A DNA stretch of 64,000 nt from Sclerodactyla briareus (taxonomy: Eukaryota; Echinodermata; Holothuroidea; Dendrochirotida; Sclerodactylidae), in contig JAODTK010004965.1 in NCBI GenBank assembly GCA_026419785.1, forward strand, positions 62,001 through 126,000, in the 5' to 3' direction. This document shows, piece after piece, positions 12,196 through 23,077 of this stretch. The position numbers were made by a program, and so were the translations under genes. Under the pieces are notes generated by a model, which was not told where the DNA came from, made no database searches, and worked only from the letters and a program-made list of their open reading frames with translations. Position 1 is the first letter of the stretch. The number at the start of each line of letters is the position of its first letter.

Positions 12196-14451
12196 GTAGG
12201 TCAAAAACGAATTGCACTTTGAAGATTGTTCATCTATGACGTCATGCAGGCTTAGAGCCGTGCTATGATGATACTATTATTATCATCGCATGCCTAAATT
12301 GGTGTGCTCCCCAGGTCGTGATATGGCTATTTGCGCGACCTGGAGTGATACAGAGAAAGACAGCAGCAGCAAAATAATGGACCAATTTAATCTAAGTTCC
12401 CGATTTATTCCATCGAATACCCGGAGGAAAGTTAGAACATTTAAGCGTGCTTCGCGCGCATTCACTTGGGTATGTGTTTAGTTTTCGACCTTTCCTATTT
12501 TTACGAACAAACAGTTGTGTTGTGTTTACTACGTTTTCAAACTCCTAAAATTAATCGCGCGATCTTCGAATTTAGAAATGGGCATAGGCCCTATATCGCA
12601 GATAAACTATTTACATGGCCCTGAATCAAGTTCACGCTTATGGCTATGGACAATTGCCAGCGACTCCCCCGCAATCAGCCGGCCTATTGGCTTCCACGCT
12701 AAATCCACTCCGATGAGCTGCCGATCGAGCCACGGAGAGTTTTTTCGCTGAGATGTCACACACCAATTTCAAGCCTATATTTTCGCGATGCTCGCCGTGT
12801 GTTTGATGAGCAAGACGTTTTCCGCGCGCTTTCGAAGTTGTTTTGTTTTTGTTCTTGTTTTTTTTTTTTTTTACAGTCGAATCGCCAAGTATAGAGCTGC
12901 AATTTTTTGTTCATCCGTTTCCCTTAGAACATTGTCTTTCAAACGTTTCCAAAAGCTCAATTTCATAACTGACTCAATCAGAACAACTCCTGCATACGTC
13001 ACTTCATTAATGTAAACGGTAATTCCCTCCTCTATGGAATCTACCAAACCCAAATGAATCCCTACAACGTCTCCAAAACAGAGCTGCGAGGATCATCACC
13101 CTCACCAGGTTCAAGGATACATCACTGCCGTAATGTACGCCATTCCACTGGCTTCGGGGTAAGGCAGCGATCTTCGTTACAAGTGGTAACCGCTTGTGTA
13201 CAAAAGGCTTAAAGGAAACGCTGCTACGTACTTCTCTGACATCGTTCAGCTGTATGCTTCTGGCCGGAGGTCTCTTCGCTCATCGTAGAACCAGCGACTT
13301 TGGTGGAGAACCAGTTCCAACAATCCATGGTGGGGGGGGGAGGGGGTCCGGTCCTTCGTAAATGTCGCTGCAGTCATCTGGAAGGCCTCCCTCTCACAGT
13401 TCGAATGGCCGACTCCACAGCTCGCCTCCAGATAGCCCCCCTCAAAACCGGTTTGTGTAGAGATGCATTCAATTTTTTCGGGGGGGGGGGGGGTGAGTTT
13501 TGGTCTGTTGTCACTCACACAGCGCCATGGCCACCCGTCCTCGTGACAGTACCGACGCTGTATAAATGTGCCATATAATTATTATTAATAATATATGATG
13601 TAGATTCGATGGGCAGTCTTTCAAACAATATACCTTCAGTTTCAGCTGACTGCATCTAACACAGCAGTTTACTCACGTTTCCAAACGTACTCAATATTTA
13701 TAATGTACCGGCATCTTCGAATTAAAAAATTAGTTATACCCAAAAAACAACAATTTGAAATGCGCCGAATCAATTGAGTGCGCCATTTTAGCCGTTCGGA
13801 CATCTGCAGAGCCAGCAGATTAGTCTGTATACATTCGTCGTTCCTTACTTGACCAATGCGAACTGTTTGAAAGATTGGCCAATCACAGTTCAAATTTTAA
13901 AGATTTGAGTTTATTGGGTCCTCTAAATTCCACCAAATTACGTAGCGTACATGGCCTTAGCCTCTGAAATCGATTCATCGGGCGCCGTTCAAACAACCCC
14001 TACCCTCAAACAAAAATCCAAGATCCGCGTCAGCTGATGATGGCGTTCGACTAAGATGGTCCGGTCACGTCATAAATACCCGCCTCCTTCGAAAAAAAAG
14101 AAATCATACTGCTGTCACAAAACGCGCTGCTATGATATAGGAGGCAAATCGGTCATATCGTCCGAGGAAATGGAAAACGATTTCCGCTATGTGAATTCAA
14201 TTTTCTGTTGCGGCGCGGACAGCCCAATGAGTGTTAGGAAGAATTTATAATCGTGGGGACTTTGTGATGACTGAACGCGTTTCTTGTCTGTAAGTAACAG
14301 GCTTTTGATTTAGCCCTAGTTGGTACACTGTATACCCGATATTCGCTAAACTTTCAACTAACCTTGCGTTTTTCCACAGAGTTAAATGTCTTTCGGAGAT
14401 GGGTCTGACCAATATATTCAGACAGTACAGTCAGGTGGCATAAGAACCGAG

Positions 14452-14980
14452 TGAGCCGCGTTCCATGCACGCGGCGGGTGGCGGGCGGCGTTTAATCGTC
14501 ATCGTATTTTCAATGGAGAGTTTCCATGCACTCGGGCGGGCGGGTCATGGAGCGAGTTTTTCCGCCCGCCCGCGTTGTCCGGGTGGTATGTCGCCAATCA
14601 ATTTCACGGGGATTTCCGGCAATGTACCGGCTTGGAAGACGGAATGGAGAGTAGAGGACAATTGATGTTCAAAATAATGTTCCAAACAACATTCATTAAC
14701 TGTTTCAACACAAGGGATGATATTTTATACATTGTGTCTATATCAACGCCCAGACACTATTTGAACACATATTTTACATGTTTATAAACCGAGCATATGC
14801 AAGTATTGCTATTAAATCTCGAAAACAGTCCAAGTTGAAGGTTAATGGTGTTCCGTAATCGTTGAAATTCAGAAAAATGGTTTCAGAAAATAAACACCGG
14901 TGTTTAGGTGTAAAACGAGTATGCATCGGTGTTAAAAATAGATGAATAAATAATAATAATATGATTAATAATAGTAATAA

Positions 14981-15015
<35 letters not shown>

Positions 15016-15215
15016 CAATAATACTAACATAATAATAATAGTAGGCTACCGGTTCTTATATAGGCAAGACCACTAAAATTGAGAGAGGTGCGGTACTCGA
15101 GAAAACGCCGCCGGCCCGCCCGCCTACCCGCGTGCATGGAAAAAGAATCTTCCAAAACGCCCGCCCGTCCGCCAGCCCGCCCGCCGCCCACAGTGCAATG
15201 GAAACGCGGTTTAGG
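14452..15215. mobile_element. GC-rich foldback element
   Basis: The left arm (about 14,452-14,580) and right arm (about 15,090-15,215) are inverted copies. The left CCATGCACGCGG-GGCGGGCGGCG matches the reverse complement of the right CGCCGCC-GCCCGCCCGCC...CGCGTGCATGG block. Each arm is itself double: a second CCATGCAC/GGCGGGCGGG pair (left about 14,524-14,575, right about 15,165-15,210) repeats the pattern. The centre is AT-rich with a (TAA)n array. This is the architecture of a foldback or long-inverted-repeat MITE. No transposase frame and no clear target-site duplication are seen. Confidence 0.5.
14938..15040. repeat. (TAA)n microsatellite
   Basis: Imperfect TAA array in the AT-rich centre of the foldback structure. 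Confidence 0.9.
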
Positions 15216-15486
15216 GAAAACCCATTATCACAGGCATCGAAGGCAGTGCAAAATTCAAGTTAGATCGGAAGAGCTTCGAATAGCGCAAGGGAGTCTTAAT
15301 CGGGCGGAGAATGGAGGAAGGAGGAAGAGGAAGGAAGGAATGGAGTTGGCCCTTTTTTTCTATCGAGATGCAATAAAAATTGGGCAGAAATGGCTAATGG
15401 TATTCATGCAAAGCAGGCAACCTTTCTGAGCACGGATAATTTCATCGGAGATATGACAAGCCCACCATTTCAATCGCCAGCGCCCC

Positions 15487-15532
15487 TCCCCCCCCCCCCA
15501 CCACCCACCCCCCCCCCCCACCCCCCCCCCCT
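15487..15532. repeat. C-rich tract
   Basis: Nearly uninterrupted C run with a few A bases. It gives an artefactual polyproline frame. Confidence 0.9.
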
Positions 15533-16220
15533 ACAAAAAACTATGATACGCTACTGCATCAGCTCCGAAACTAGTGCAGAGGAGACGTGAGAGTGCAGTT
15601 CCTATATCTAGATGCCTCATTTCCCAAAATGCGGGCGCTGACGCTACGAGTCAACGATGCTGCCCACCTCCCCCATTAGTTTTTTTGAAGACACTATGAC
15701 AAAATTATTTGCTAGCCGCTACGAACTAGTTCAACTCAGTACCCAAGAAAAGCCATCAAAGATCTGTGCCAGGCGATGGTGGCTTCAGCTTAGTTTAACC
15801 GGGCAAAATCATTTCCACTACATGAAAGGTGTCTTTAATTAATAACCAGTTTGCAAGTAAGCTGCCCTATATTAATGGCAAATGAAGGAGTTGAGTTCCT
15901 ACTCACCTGTTCAACCAAATTGTAAAACGTGTGTGGTGGATTATATGATTGGGTTGAAGATCACTGCGACAATTCTTTCATAAAAATATGGAAGAGGACG
16001 TAGATTGCTGACAGACTGAAAATTCGCGTACGCTACGCGCAATCAATGGACACTAGTGTTCAGGGACGGTATTACCACACGGGCTCATCTCAATAGTAAA
16101 AGCCGACATTAAACAGAGATGGTCAAGGAGAATTTTATTTTTATTTCAATTAGATTATTTCCTGGTGAGATTATTTCCTAGTTCACACAAATACGAACAA
16201 ATCTCTCTTCCACAATACAG

Positions 16221-16475
16221 GTGTCCAGAGACGCGTCGATGGCGCAGTGAATTCCAGCGAGGGTGGGCCGAATACAAGAGGTTGGCGACCGCGGACTGAA
16301 TTGGCTAGGAAAATGAGAAGATAGCAATCCTAACGGCGCAGAAGAATTACGAACTACGGATAGAACTGACGGGTCGAACCGTGAATCCACGTCATGCCAA
16401 ATGACTTCGCAGTTCCGAGGGGAAAGAGAAGCACCTTCTACCAACTGAATCTTGGAACCTACTCTGGCGATGCAG
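16221..16475 (+). CDS. FReD exon 2 (domain centre), unit A
   Basis: The acceptor CTTCCACAATACAG (ends 16,220) and donor CAG/GTAAAT (16,476) bound a 255-bp exon. Readable FReD blocks are VQRRVDGAVN, a WAEYKRG(F)G-type block, (F)WLGNEKI, a NYELRIEL block, and at the end (in a shifted frame) REAPS-QLNLGTYSGDAG. These are the middle of the fibrinogen fold: the strand after the GGGWT turn, the E-F-W-L-G-N motif, and the Y-SGDAG motif that precedes exon 3. Comparison with unit B (GTAGTC against GTGTC at the exon start) shows a single-base loss here. At least two more indels lie inside. Confidence 0.8.
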
Positions 16476-16981
16476 GTAAATGTTACAACGCATCACGCTT
16501 AATGAGGCAGGGTCATTCATATCCCGCCAAACACATAAAACTGTTCGGATCTCAGATAGTGGGCACTCAATGATGGCTGCTGATGAGTGGGGACCAAACG
16601 TGGTACAGAGAAACGGACGGTTAATCCAAGGTCACAGAGGACGAATCTGTGGGTGGGTTGCGAGTTAGTACGATTTGCGAACTGGGTATGTGGGAAAAAA
16701 AGGTTGGCCCTGGTAACCAGAAATTGAACTGGATACTGTTCTTTGAGCGTGCAGTTGTGACACTCTCATAGGCAATGCACTCGGCGGGGGGGGGGGGGGG
16801 GGGGGGTTATGGTCGGGATAAAAAATAAACCCTGCGAGCAACGGAACGTAGATGCAACATGTCAATCGGTGGAACAAGAACAAGACAAATCCAGAAGAAA
16901 AGTAGGCCATACTTCAACGGAATGTGTTGGTGGGCGGGTGTTTTGTATAGATCTTCTCACCTCCCCCTTCCTGTTCTGTAG
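16476..16981. other. Intron between FReD exons 2 and 3, unit A
   Basis: About 0.5 kb. It contains a run of 21 G (16,786-16,806) and no recognised repeat. In unit B the corresponding gap is about 2.6 kb. Confidence 0.6.
16786..16806. repeat. Poly-G run (21 nt)
   Basis: Uninterrupted G homopolymer in the last FReD intron. A similar but interrupted G tract occurs at 43,766-43,791 in unit B. Confidence 0.95.
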
Positions 16982-17219
16982 GTCGTGACTCCATGAACAC
17001 CCATCGAAACATGAGCTTCTCTACCTTCGACGCGGACAACGACCTTCATCTAGAAGCTAATTGTGCGAATAATCCATGAGGAGGGTGGGGTACGAGAAAT
17101 GGGACCAATCTCAACTGAACGGGGACTGGTCGCGGACGGATGACAAGAGTCTCGAATGGGGCGGACACCCGGGTGGAAAATACGGTCTGAGATTCAATGA
17201 GATGAAAATACGTGCATAG
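16982..17219 (+). CDS. FReD exon 3 (domain C-terminus and stop), unit A
   Basis: The acceptor CCTTCCTGTTCTGTAG ends at 16,981. The exon continues the split Gly codon of SGDAG and reads SMNTHRNMSFSTFDADNDLH, then NCANN, GGW, and after two small frameshifts LEWGGHPGGKYGLRFNEMKIRA and TAG (17,217-17,219). FSTFDADND is the calcium-binding loop of the fibrinogen domain, and EMKIR is the classic C-terminal motif. The second Cys of the C-terminal disulfide is unreadable here because of an indel but is intact in unit B (KHCD). The length from DCQEI to the stop fits a complete FReD. Confidence 0.85.
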
Positions 17220-17975
17220 CCCCCGAGTACGCTTTATGGCAAGGACGGAGGGGAGGAGTGTGGTCTGGGTCATAGTCTACCATGTGTATAACACAGGTAG
17301 TTTGAATGGTCGGTCGTCGATTCCTGAAAGGGACCAACCATTTCAGTCGGATGATGTGATACTACCGCAAGTAGGGGGGGGGGGGGGGAGAAGGGGTCGC
17401 TAAGAGTCATGGAAGGATTGATTTTTCCTTTCGACCACACCCCCACACTTCACAAGCTCTTAGCGGTATGACGATGAGAGTACATAACAACTACAACAAC
17501 AACACGAGCACTATGTTTCCGATGTATCCGAAGGGTAATAATTCTTGTGCAAAAAGTGAGGAAATTATACTGAAACACCGCACTTATCGCACAAGTTATT
17601 CAGTAGAATTATAACGAATACGAAATTCGCAAAGATTGCGATTGACCCTTCGACGCCCACACGAGAACAGTGTGAGATCACCAATTCTATGGTATGTCCA
17701 CATTAGGCATGAGGAATAGATTGCTCAAGCAGAAGCTTGCAACTTTACACCCGCTTGGGGGAGGTTTGGACAAACCGTTTCCGGCCATATTTGCTAAATA
17801 CACTTTGAATTAATTACACTTACGAGATATCTGGAGAGCAACTGATAGTTTCAAAACTTCCAGATGCCGACGAGATCCGCAACTCCGAAGATTGCCCTCT
17901 TTTGTAGATTCTGACAGCACTGGGTGGTTCTATCACAAAGCTTATGAGCAGCACCGACCATATTATTTATTATAG

Positions 17976-18123
17976 ACTCGGTGTGATGTCAACCGAAATC
18001 GAATCGGCATAGCTGTCTCCAATCGCTATGAAGGAGTCGTGGCTTATTACAAAGTGAATGATGGACTTGACATGGATTCAGCATTCACACTAGCCAGAAA
18101 AAATACATGCATGAGGAAGTGTT
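17976..18123 (+). CDS. Unrecognised exon-like open stretch
   Basis: A TATTTATTATAG acceptor-like site lies just upstream. The plus-strand frame then stays open for about 45 codons (VNRNRIGIAVSNRYEGVVAY, then a KVNDGLDMDSAF block) to a TAG at 18,122. It matches no family I know. It is listed because the composition looks protein-like and its place between two FReD genes could make it an upstream exon of the second. Confidence 0.2.
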
Positions 18124-18313
18124 AGATGTTGAGCTGTGCCGAGTAAAGGTAATGCGAACGTAGCAAACAAACTGAAAGAGAAAAAACTTGCCAGCATCAG
18201 CCCATTCGTGATGGCACTGACGACGCCGTACGCTGCAGCCACAATACATTTGTATTAACAGTGCATATCGATCTCTGGGGTAACCCTTATCACTATATTT
18301 CTTTCAGGGGATC

Positions 18314-18410
18314 GCAACGGGGAACCTCTTTCTTAAGGAACATGGACATTTCCTGGCAAGGCAGTTGAGTGAGAAGCCGCCTTGTGTTATTAATTACACA
18401 TGTATCAAAT
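18314..18410 (+). CDS. Unrecognised exon-like open stretch
   Basis: A strong-looking acceptor (ATATTTCTTTCAG) is followed by 34 open codons beginning GIATGNLFLKEHGHFLARQL and containing PPCVINYTC before a stop. No domain is recognised. Confidence 0.2.
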
Positions 18411-18563
18411 AACTCTTCTAGTGTGTATTAAACTGCTGATGGTGATACAAACATTCGTCTAATATGCTCACAGACGTACACAGAGGTCGATATTGTTTTG
18501 AAAACTGATGTTCTTTAAAAAAAATGAATAACGGATCAACTCACTAACTCTTCCTATACATAG

Positions 18564-18775
18564 ACACTAAGCGGGTGTCAGCAGTTACAACACAAATGGT
18601 CGAACTCAAGCAATGCTATTTCAATATCCACGACACGGTGGGGAGATTCGAATGAACCAATGACAAAACCGCTGGGGAAGAGGTCACCTGAATAACTGAA
18701 GCTGTTCATTTGATCGAAGTGAGTTCTAGTAGAGATTACTCACAACTGAAAGCTGCTGTTCATCGATGCCAGTAG
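18564..18775 (+). CDS. Possible coiled-coil exon, broken
   Basis: Acceptor-like TCTTCCTATACATAG ends at 18,563. One frame reads TKRVSAVTTQMVELKQCYFN, TNDKTAGEEVT, and ITEAVHLIEVSSSRDYSQLK with only two internal TGA codons over about 70 codons. Hydrophobic residues recur at roughly heptad spacing, as in the helical linkers that precede FReD domains in many secreted lectins. No sequence family is identified; the placement upstream of unit B makes it a candidate 5' exon of that gene. Confidence 0.25.
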
Positions 18776-19057
18776 CAGCCCTTCTAAGTTTCCTACTTTA
18801 TGATTAAGGGAAAGGGGTAAAAAGGATGTTGGGACCAGAAAACGATTCAATATGCTGACTAAACTGAATAAGAACAAAACCAGTAAGGAAAACACTTTTC
18901 TCGGAAAATACCTAACTGAAGGTTATAGTCAACAATGAAACGGGAGCCGAATTGAAACCGCTGGAACTCCTAATAACAACACTGGAGGATAACCTCTAGA
19001 ATGCTTTTTGGTTATGGAGTTGAATTACGGAACGCTGGTACACTATCGCAGTTTCAG

Positions 19058-19455
19058 CGTAAATAATGATAATAATTAATAATAAGATGATGTTGGTCTT
19101 ATATAGCGCCTTTCCACGTCGAGGACACGCTCAAAGCGCTTTACAGATGCCCCCGCTCATTAGTGACTTGTCACACCCGTACTATACAGCACGCATCTCC
19201 GACCCAATATTCCAGTACGTCGCTTCCTCCGGGGGACTTCCCAATAGGGCTGCCACAATAAGGCGCTCGCTACTCTTCACAAGTCGCCTGACAAGGAACC
19301 CACTTCAACACGTGGGTGACGTGGAACATTCCTGGAAACATGCCTTTTCCAATAGCACAGCGGAAAAGTCCTCGGCCTCCCAATGGGCTTCGAACTCGCA
19401 ATCAATAGTATTGCAGTCTGAAGCTCTACCGACTGAGCTAATCCGCCTCCCTCGG
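19058..19455 (-). repeat. tRNA-derived SINE, full length
   Basis: On the minus strand the element starts near 19,455 with a tRNA-like head: A box GGATTAGCTCAGTCGGTAGA (about 19,424-19,445) and B box CGAGTTCGAAGCCC (about 19,385-19,399), spaced as in an RNA polymerase III promoter. A body of about 300 bp follows, and it ends in AAAGCGCTTTGAGC, GGCGCTATATAAG and an ATTATTAT tail (19,060-19,150). The tail resembles the 3' end of the LINE at 20,781-22,908, the usual basis for LINE-dependent SINE mobilisation. Headless copies occur at 1-370 and probably 50,795-50,960. Confidence 0.75.
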
Positions 19456-19664
19456 ATTAATGGTCATTTACTATCGGCCGAGCCTATTGTGTTCCATGAA
19501 TAATGTCGACGAACATAACCGCACTGGGATTCAACTGAGTGATGTAGCTGTTCTGAATATTCGAAAGTTAAAGATATTTGTTAAGTGGGTACGCACCCAG
19601 ATGCTGCACTTCAGCCAGTTGGATGCCCTCGATAGGTCCTCATTTCAGGGTTCTTAATTCGTTT

Positions 19665-19860
19665 TATCCTACGCTGTTCCTATAGGCTTTCCACTGTCCA
19701 TTTCCGGATGTCTATCAACCACAGTCTTTGGCCCATTTTTTGCTCTACTTCCTTCAAGGAGTTGCTTCTTAAGCCAGTTAGTAGATCGAAGGGTGTGGCC
19801 CATACGGTGCATCTGTCTGCTGTCACATGTCCCTGTTAACGTGGGGACCTGTTTCTTGCT
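19665..19860 (-). pseudogene. Possible LINE C-terminal fragment
   Basis: The minus-strand frame contains RMGHTLRSTNWLKKQLLEG followed by a region with DRHPEMDSGKP. This resembles the W-x-GH-x-LR ... G-(K/R)-R-P block that closes many LINE reverse-transcriptase proteins. It is absent from unit A, where the sequence jumps over it. Evidence is one motif only. Confidence 0.3.
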
Positions 19861-20780
19861 CACTGACTGGACTATACCTTTTTGGCAGACAGTTAGACAA
19901 CTCGTAATTTGCCTACCCCTCATCTGTCTCAGTTCCAAGTATATCCGGCTGAGTGCTGGCCGAAAGACAATAGGTACCATTTTGAGAGTTTCAGGTATGA
20001 CCCCGATGGGTAGTTCAAAAACGCGACACCTGGGTTAGTGGTCGCTCCAAACTGTGCTGACCACTCGGTAGCGAAGATTGACGTTGCCTAGTCCTCCCAT
20101 CCCCTTCCCCAGCCCTTCTTCCACACGTATTGCACGGAGAAAATAAGCACATTATTGTACCAGCCGTAACGGAAAACATACAACGAGACCGTCGTGCATT
20201 CGATTTGTTGTAAACAACCGACGGAGAAGATTATCCCTAGCCCCGGTAATCCAACGATAACAGGGCCTATACTGGATTGACCTTTTCCATGTATTATATG
20301 GAAAGCAATATTATGCGTCCCGTCGTGTTTTTGTAACGTTGTTACGTCTACATGCGGGGCATGTACAACTGATGTTTTGCATCAGTCGCCCTATCTATAG
20401 CCTAGAAGCCAATATGTGGGTGAGTGCACATCTTGCGTTAATAATGCACACATACTGTGTTAATAATGCATACTTTGAATACATACCGTAGAGTAACACA
20501 ATATGTATCTTGCTGACACGATGTTACACATACCAATGCGAATGCTTGTTATCCAGGTAGCTCTCACGAATTTTGTTGTCTCTCCAGTTAATATAATATC
20601 TCCATGGATTACCCCCACTCTCACAATGATGCATAGAACGTTTGAATGTACACACAATTACCTAGTAGCTGTGGCTGCCTGCTTCTTGTCCACTCTCACA
20701 GCCGTATGTCATATATCGGTGTCACCGTGTCAGCAGATCTGTTGTTTGTGTAACAGCATGTCAATTGTCTTCAAACCTTG

Positions 20781-22809
20781 TTGTCGACAAGAATGAGGTT
20801 CTCATTGTCGGTGACCTAAACTTTCACCTTGACGTTCCCACTGATGCAATACCCAACGTTTTAATGACACTCTGACGTCATGCGGCTAACATCAACAAGG
20901 TAAAGCAGCCCACCACGTCCATGGACACATATTAGACGTCGTTATCTGTAGAGACACGAGCGATGTTGTTACTAACGTCACAGTAACAGACTCTGAATGA
21001 GTGCATCTCAGGAAAAGACTCAGTGATCACTTTGCTGTCAACTTTTCGACTAATCTTCCAAACCCGAGCCAATTCGGAAGACAATATCTTTCCGAAGTTG
21101 AAGGAAATCGACGTTGACTCATTCAGGCATGACATTGCGGAAATGCCCTCACTGTCCGATACCGCTGGTTCCGTCGACGATCTCATCAAGGCGTATTCGT
21201 GATGGACATTACGTTCCTCGTCAATAAAAACGCGCTCAGAAAAGATCAATGATATGAGGGCGAGTTTTGACACCGCTGACGGAATAACTGACAACTCGAC
21301 ATTCACGGGACCATCTACGCTCACTTTGAACCAGTGAGTCAAGAGGAAAGTTAAAACTACGATACGTAAGTCACCGTCAACATCATGCATCCCTTCGACC
21401 CAATCCCGACCTGGTTGTTAAAACTGTGTGTGGACCAACTTCGCCCACTGATGACGTCAATCATCAACGCCACTCTCACGAGCAGTCGAGTGCCTGCTGA
21501 GTGAAACACGCCCGGATAACCCCCCTTCTGAAGAACCTGACTTGCAAAAGACAAGTCTGAACAACTACCGGCCAATATTCAACCTCCCGTTCATACGCGA
21601 AATTGCTGGAAAGGATCGTTAACTCTCGCCTCAAACAACATCTCACGTCAAACCACCTTCATGAGACGCTCCAGTTGCCTACCGCAAGTAACCACTCGAC
21701 GGAGACGGCTCTTCTCAAAGTTCAGAGCGACATTCTAGCATCTCTCGACAACGGCAGCCACACTGCACTAGTCCTACTGGATCTTTCAGCAGCGTTCGAC
21801 ACGCTAGATCACACACTCCTACTGAATCGCCTGGAGGCACCGTGGCTCAACTCAATGGAAACGATAGTGCTCCTAGCCTTCAGTTCAAGAAACCTCGGTG
21901 TCACTTGACTCCCACCTGAAAATGTCGCAGCATGTCAGCAACACATGCAGATCCGCATACATGCATTTGCGTAATCATCGGCCGCATCAGCCATGCTTGA
22001 CAGATGGACGAACTAAAGCCCTCGTAACATGGTTGTGACGTCACGAATTTGACATGTAACTCTCTGTATTACGGTGCTCCGACAACATATTGAATGGCTT
22101 ACAGGGTGTTCAAAACACCGATGGCACGGATAGTCACAGGACCCCACGTCACGCCCCACACATTTCGCCGTCTTCGGGATCTCCACTGGGGCTCCCGTCA
22201 ACCGCCGTATCGAGTTCAAAGATTGGGTCTAAGCCGATAATCCATCCATCGAGAAGCCCCAGGCTATATGACAGACATGCTGACGGTGTACAGCACGAGC
22301 AGGATACTCCGCTCGTCATCCTCTCTCACATGTAGTTCCCAGAGTCAAAACAACGAGGTTTGGAGACAGACAGTTCAACCCCCTTTTTTTCTTTTATTGA
22401 TGGAGTAAGCTCTGGAATGGAACGCTCTGCACAGAACATTCGAGAGGCGAGATTTCTCGCTCTTTCAGGAAACTTTAAAATCACTTTTAGTACTTTCGTG
22501 GCTTTTCTATATCTTGTAATCATCCATGTTAGTTATAGCATATTTTGACTTATGTTTAGACTTTTAAACTATAGTATTATTTTTTGTCTATTGCATCAAT
22601 CAGCTGCATTGTATGATAGCATATCTTGACTATTTGTGCACTTGAAAACTTATTGTATTTTTCTATTGCATCGATTTCCAAACTTGCATTACTTCTTGTA
22701 CTTTTAGTGGTGAATTGTTTTGTTTTTTTTTTTGTTTTTTTTTGTAAAGCGCTTTTGAACAAGTTTAGTTTTTGCTGAAAGAGCGCGCTGTATTTAACTT
22801 CGGTATTAT

Positions 22810-22848
<39 letters not shown>

Positions 22849-22908
22849 GACGAAGAATAATAATAATATAATAAATAATCATAATAATAATAATAATAAT
22901 AATTGTTT
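20781..22908 (+). mobile_element. 5'-truncated, internally deleted LINE (CR1/L2-like)
   Basis: This insert interrupts a sequence continuous in unit A at about 1,312. It opens inside the endonuclease domain (NEVLIVGDLNFHLDVPTDA), continues with reverse-transcriptase N-terminal blocks (DPIPTWLLKLC at about 21,400; SRVPAE; a TTFHETLQ-type block; NHSTETALLKV; LLDLSAAFDTLDHTLLLNRL, motif A, at about 21,780), then jumps at about 21,900 to a NLGVT-DSHLKMSQHV block, so motifs B and C (YADD) are missing. The C-terminus reads ITGPHVTPHTFRRLRDLHWG and a FSFIDGVSSGMERSAQNIRE-like block. A 3' UTR with GTAAAGCGCTTTTGAAC and a (TAA)n tail close it. Many stops and frameshifts are present; it is not mobile by itself. 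Confidence 0.9.
22815..22905. repeat. (TAA)n tail of the LINE
   Basis: Imperfect TAA array forming the 3' end of the LINE, directly followed by unit sequence matching 1,313 onward. Confidence 0.9.
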
Positions 22909-23077
22909 GACTCGGCATTGTATAAACAATCTGCTAATTCAAAAGGGACCTTTGGGTGTTCATCACCAGACGACTAGTTGTAGCAAATCAATTTGAGTGA
23001 AGAAAAAGATCGTCTGTGCCATTTAAATTAGATTGTTTTGTGTGTCGCCTGGCAAGGACATAATTTACTCGAGTTAG

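Larger units (their letters stand above)
12196..16220. other. Large FReD intron, unit A
   Basis: Only the first 95 bp and the last 380 bp align with unit B; the centre (12,290-15,840) is specific to A. It contains a T run (about 12,860-12,872), G runs at 13,331-13,338 and 13,483-13,493, the foldback structure at 14,452-15,215, a C-rich tract at 15,487-15,532 and several small unconserved frames. No second gene is recognised inside the intron. Confidence 0.5.
12004..17219 (+). other. Fibrinogen-related domain gene, unit A (gene span)
   Basis: Three plus-strand exons (12,004-12,195; 16,221-16,475; 16,982-17,219) together read through a whole fibrinogen C-terminal domain (FReD) of about 220 residues, from the DCQEI start to the C-terminal EMKIR block and stop. 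FReD proteins (ficolins, tachylectin-like lectins, invertebrate FREPs, tenascin/angiopoietin relatives) are mostly secreted glycan or ligand binders. The N-terminal region linking to this domain is not identified apart from a possible signal-peptide exon at 9,923, so the subfamily cannot be named. Exon phases agree with each other. One nonsense codon and several 1-nt indels disturb the frame; since copy B keeps the expected base at some of these sites, sequencing error is as likely as pseudogenisation. Confidence 0.8.
1..17600 (+). repeat. Tandem segmental duplication, unit A
   Basis: This segment recurs in order and orientation at 19,055-46,965. Matching blocks seen by eye (A to B): 1-370 to 19,055-19,375; 375-1,312 to 19,885-20,780; 1,313-1,720 to 22,909-23,330; 2,830-3,615 to 23,455-24,120; 3,620-6,300 to 27,100-29,700; 6,370-8,420 to 35,523-37,705; 8,830-11,850 to 37,715-40,120; 12,004-12,290 to 40,823-41,400; 15,840-16,475 to 42,545-43,740; 16,982-17,590 to 46,377-46,965. 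Gaps between blocks are mobile-element insertions or deletions in one copy. Small indels are frequent inside the blocks. The left end may continue outside the window. Confidence 0.9.
17220..19054. other. Inter-unit stretch with exon-like fragments
   Basis: 17,220-17,590 still aligns with 46,625-46,965, including a G run (17,372-17,388). From about 17,600 to 19,050 the sequence occurs only once in the window, just before unit B. It holds acceptor-like sites followed by short open stretches (separate entries). It could contain 5' exons of the unit B gene or remnants of another gene. Confidence 0.4.

Noticed and set aside
12283..12465. Minus-strand frame with a signal-peptide-like run (LNWSIILLLLSFSVSLQVAQ)
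   Set aside because: It is on the strand opposite to the FReD gene inside its intron, without a second exon or copy.
16178..16444. 88-codon minus-strand frame
   Set aside because: Antisense to FReD exon 2.
19385..19447. Possible functional tRNA gene
   Set aside because: A and B boxes are present, but there is no acceptor-stem pairing or closed anticodon stem, and a SINE body with a LINE-like tail follows.
22772..22996. Asn-rich frame
   Set aside because: Translation of the (TAA)n tail of a LINE.
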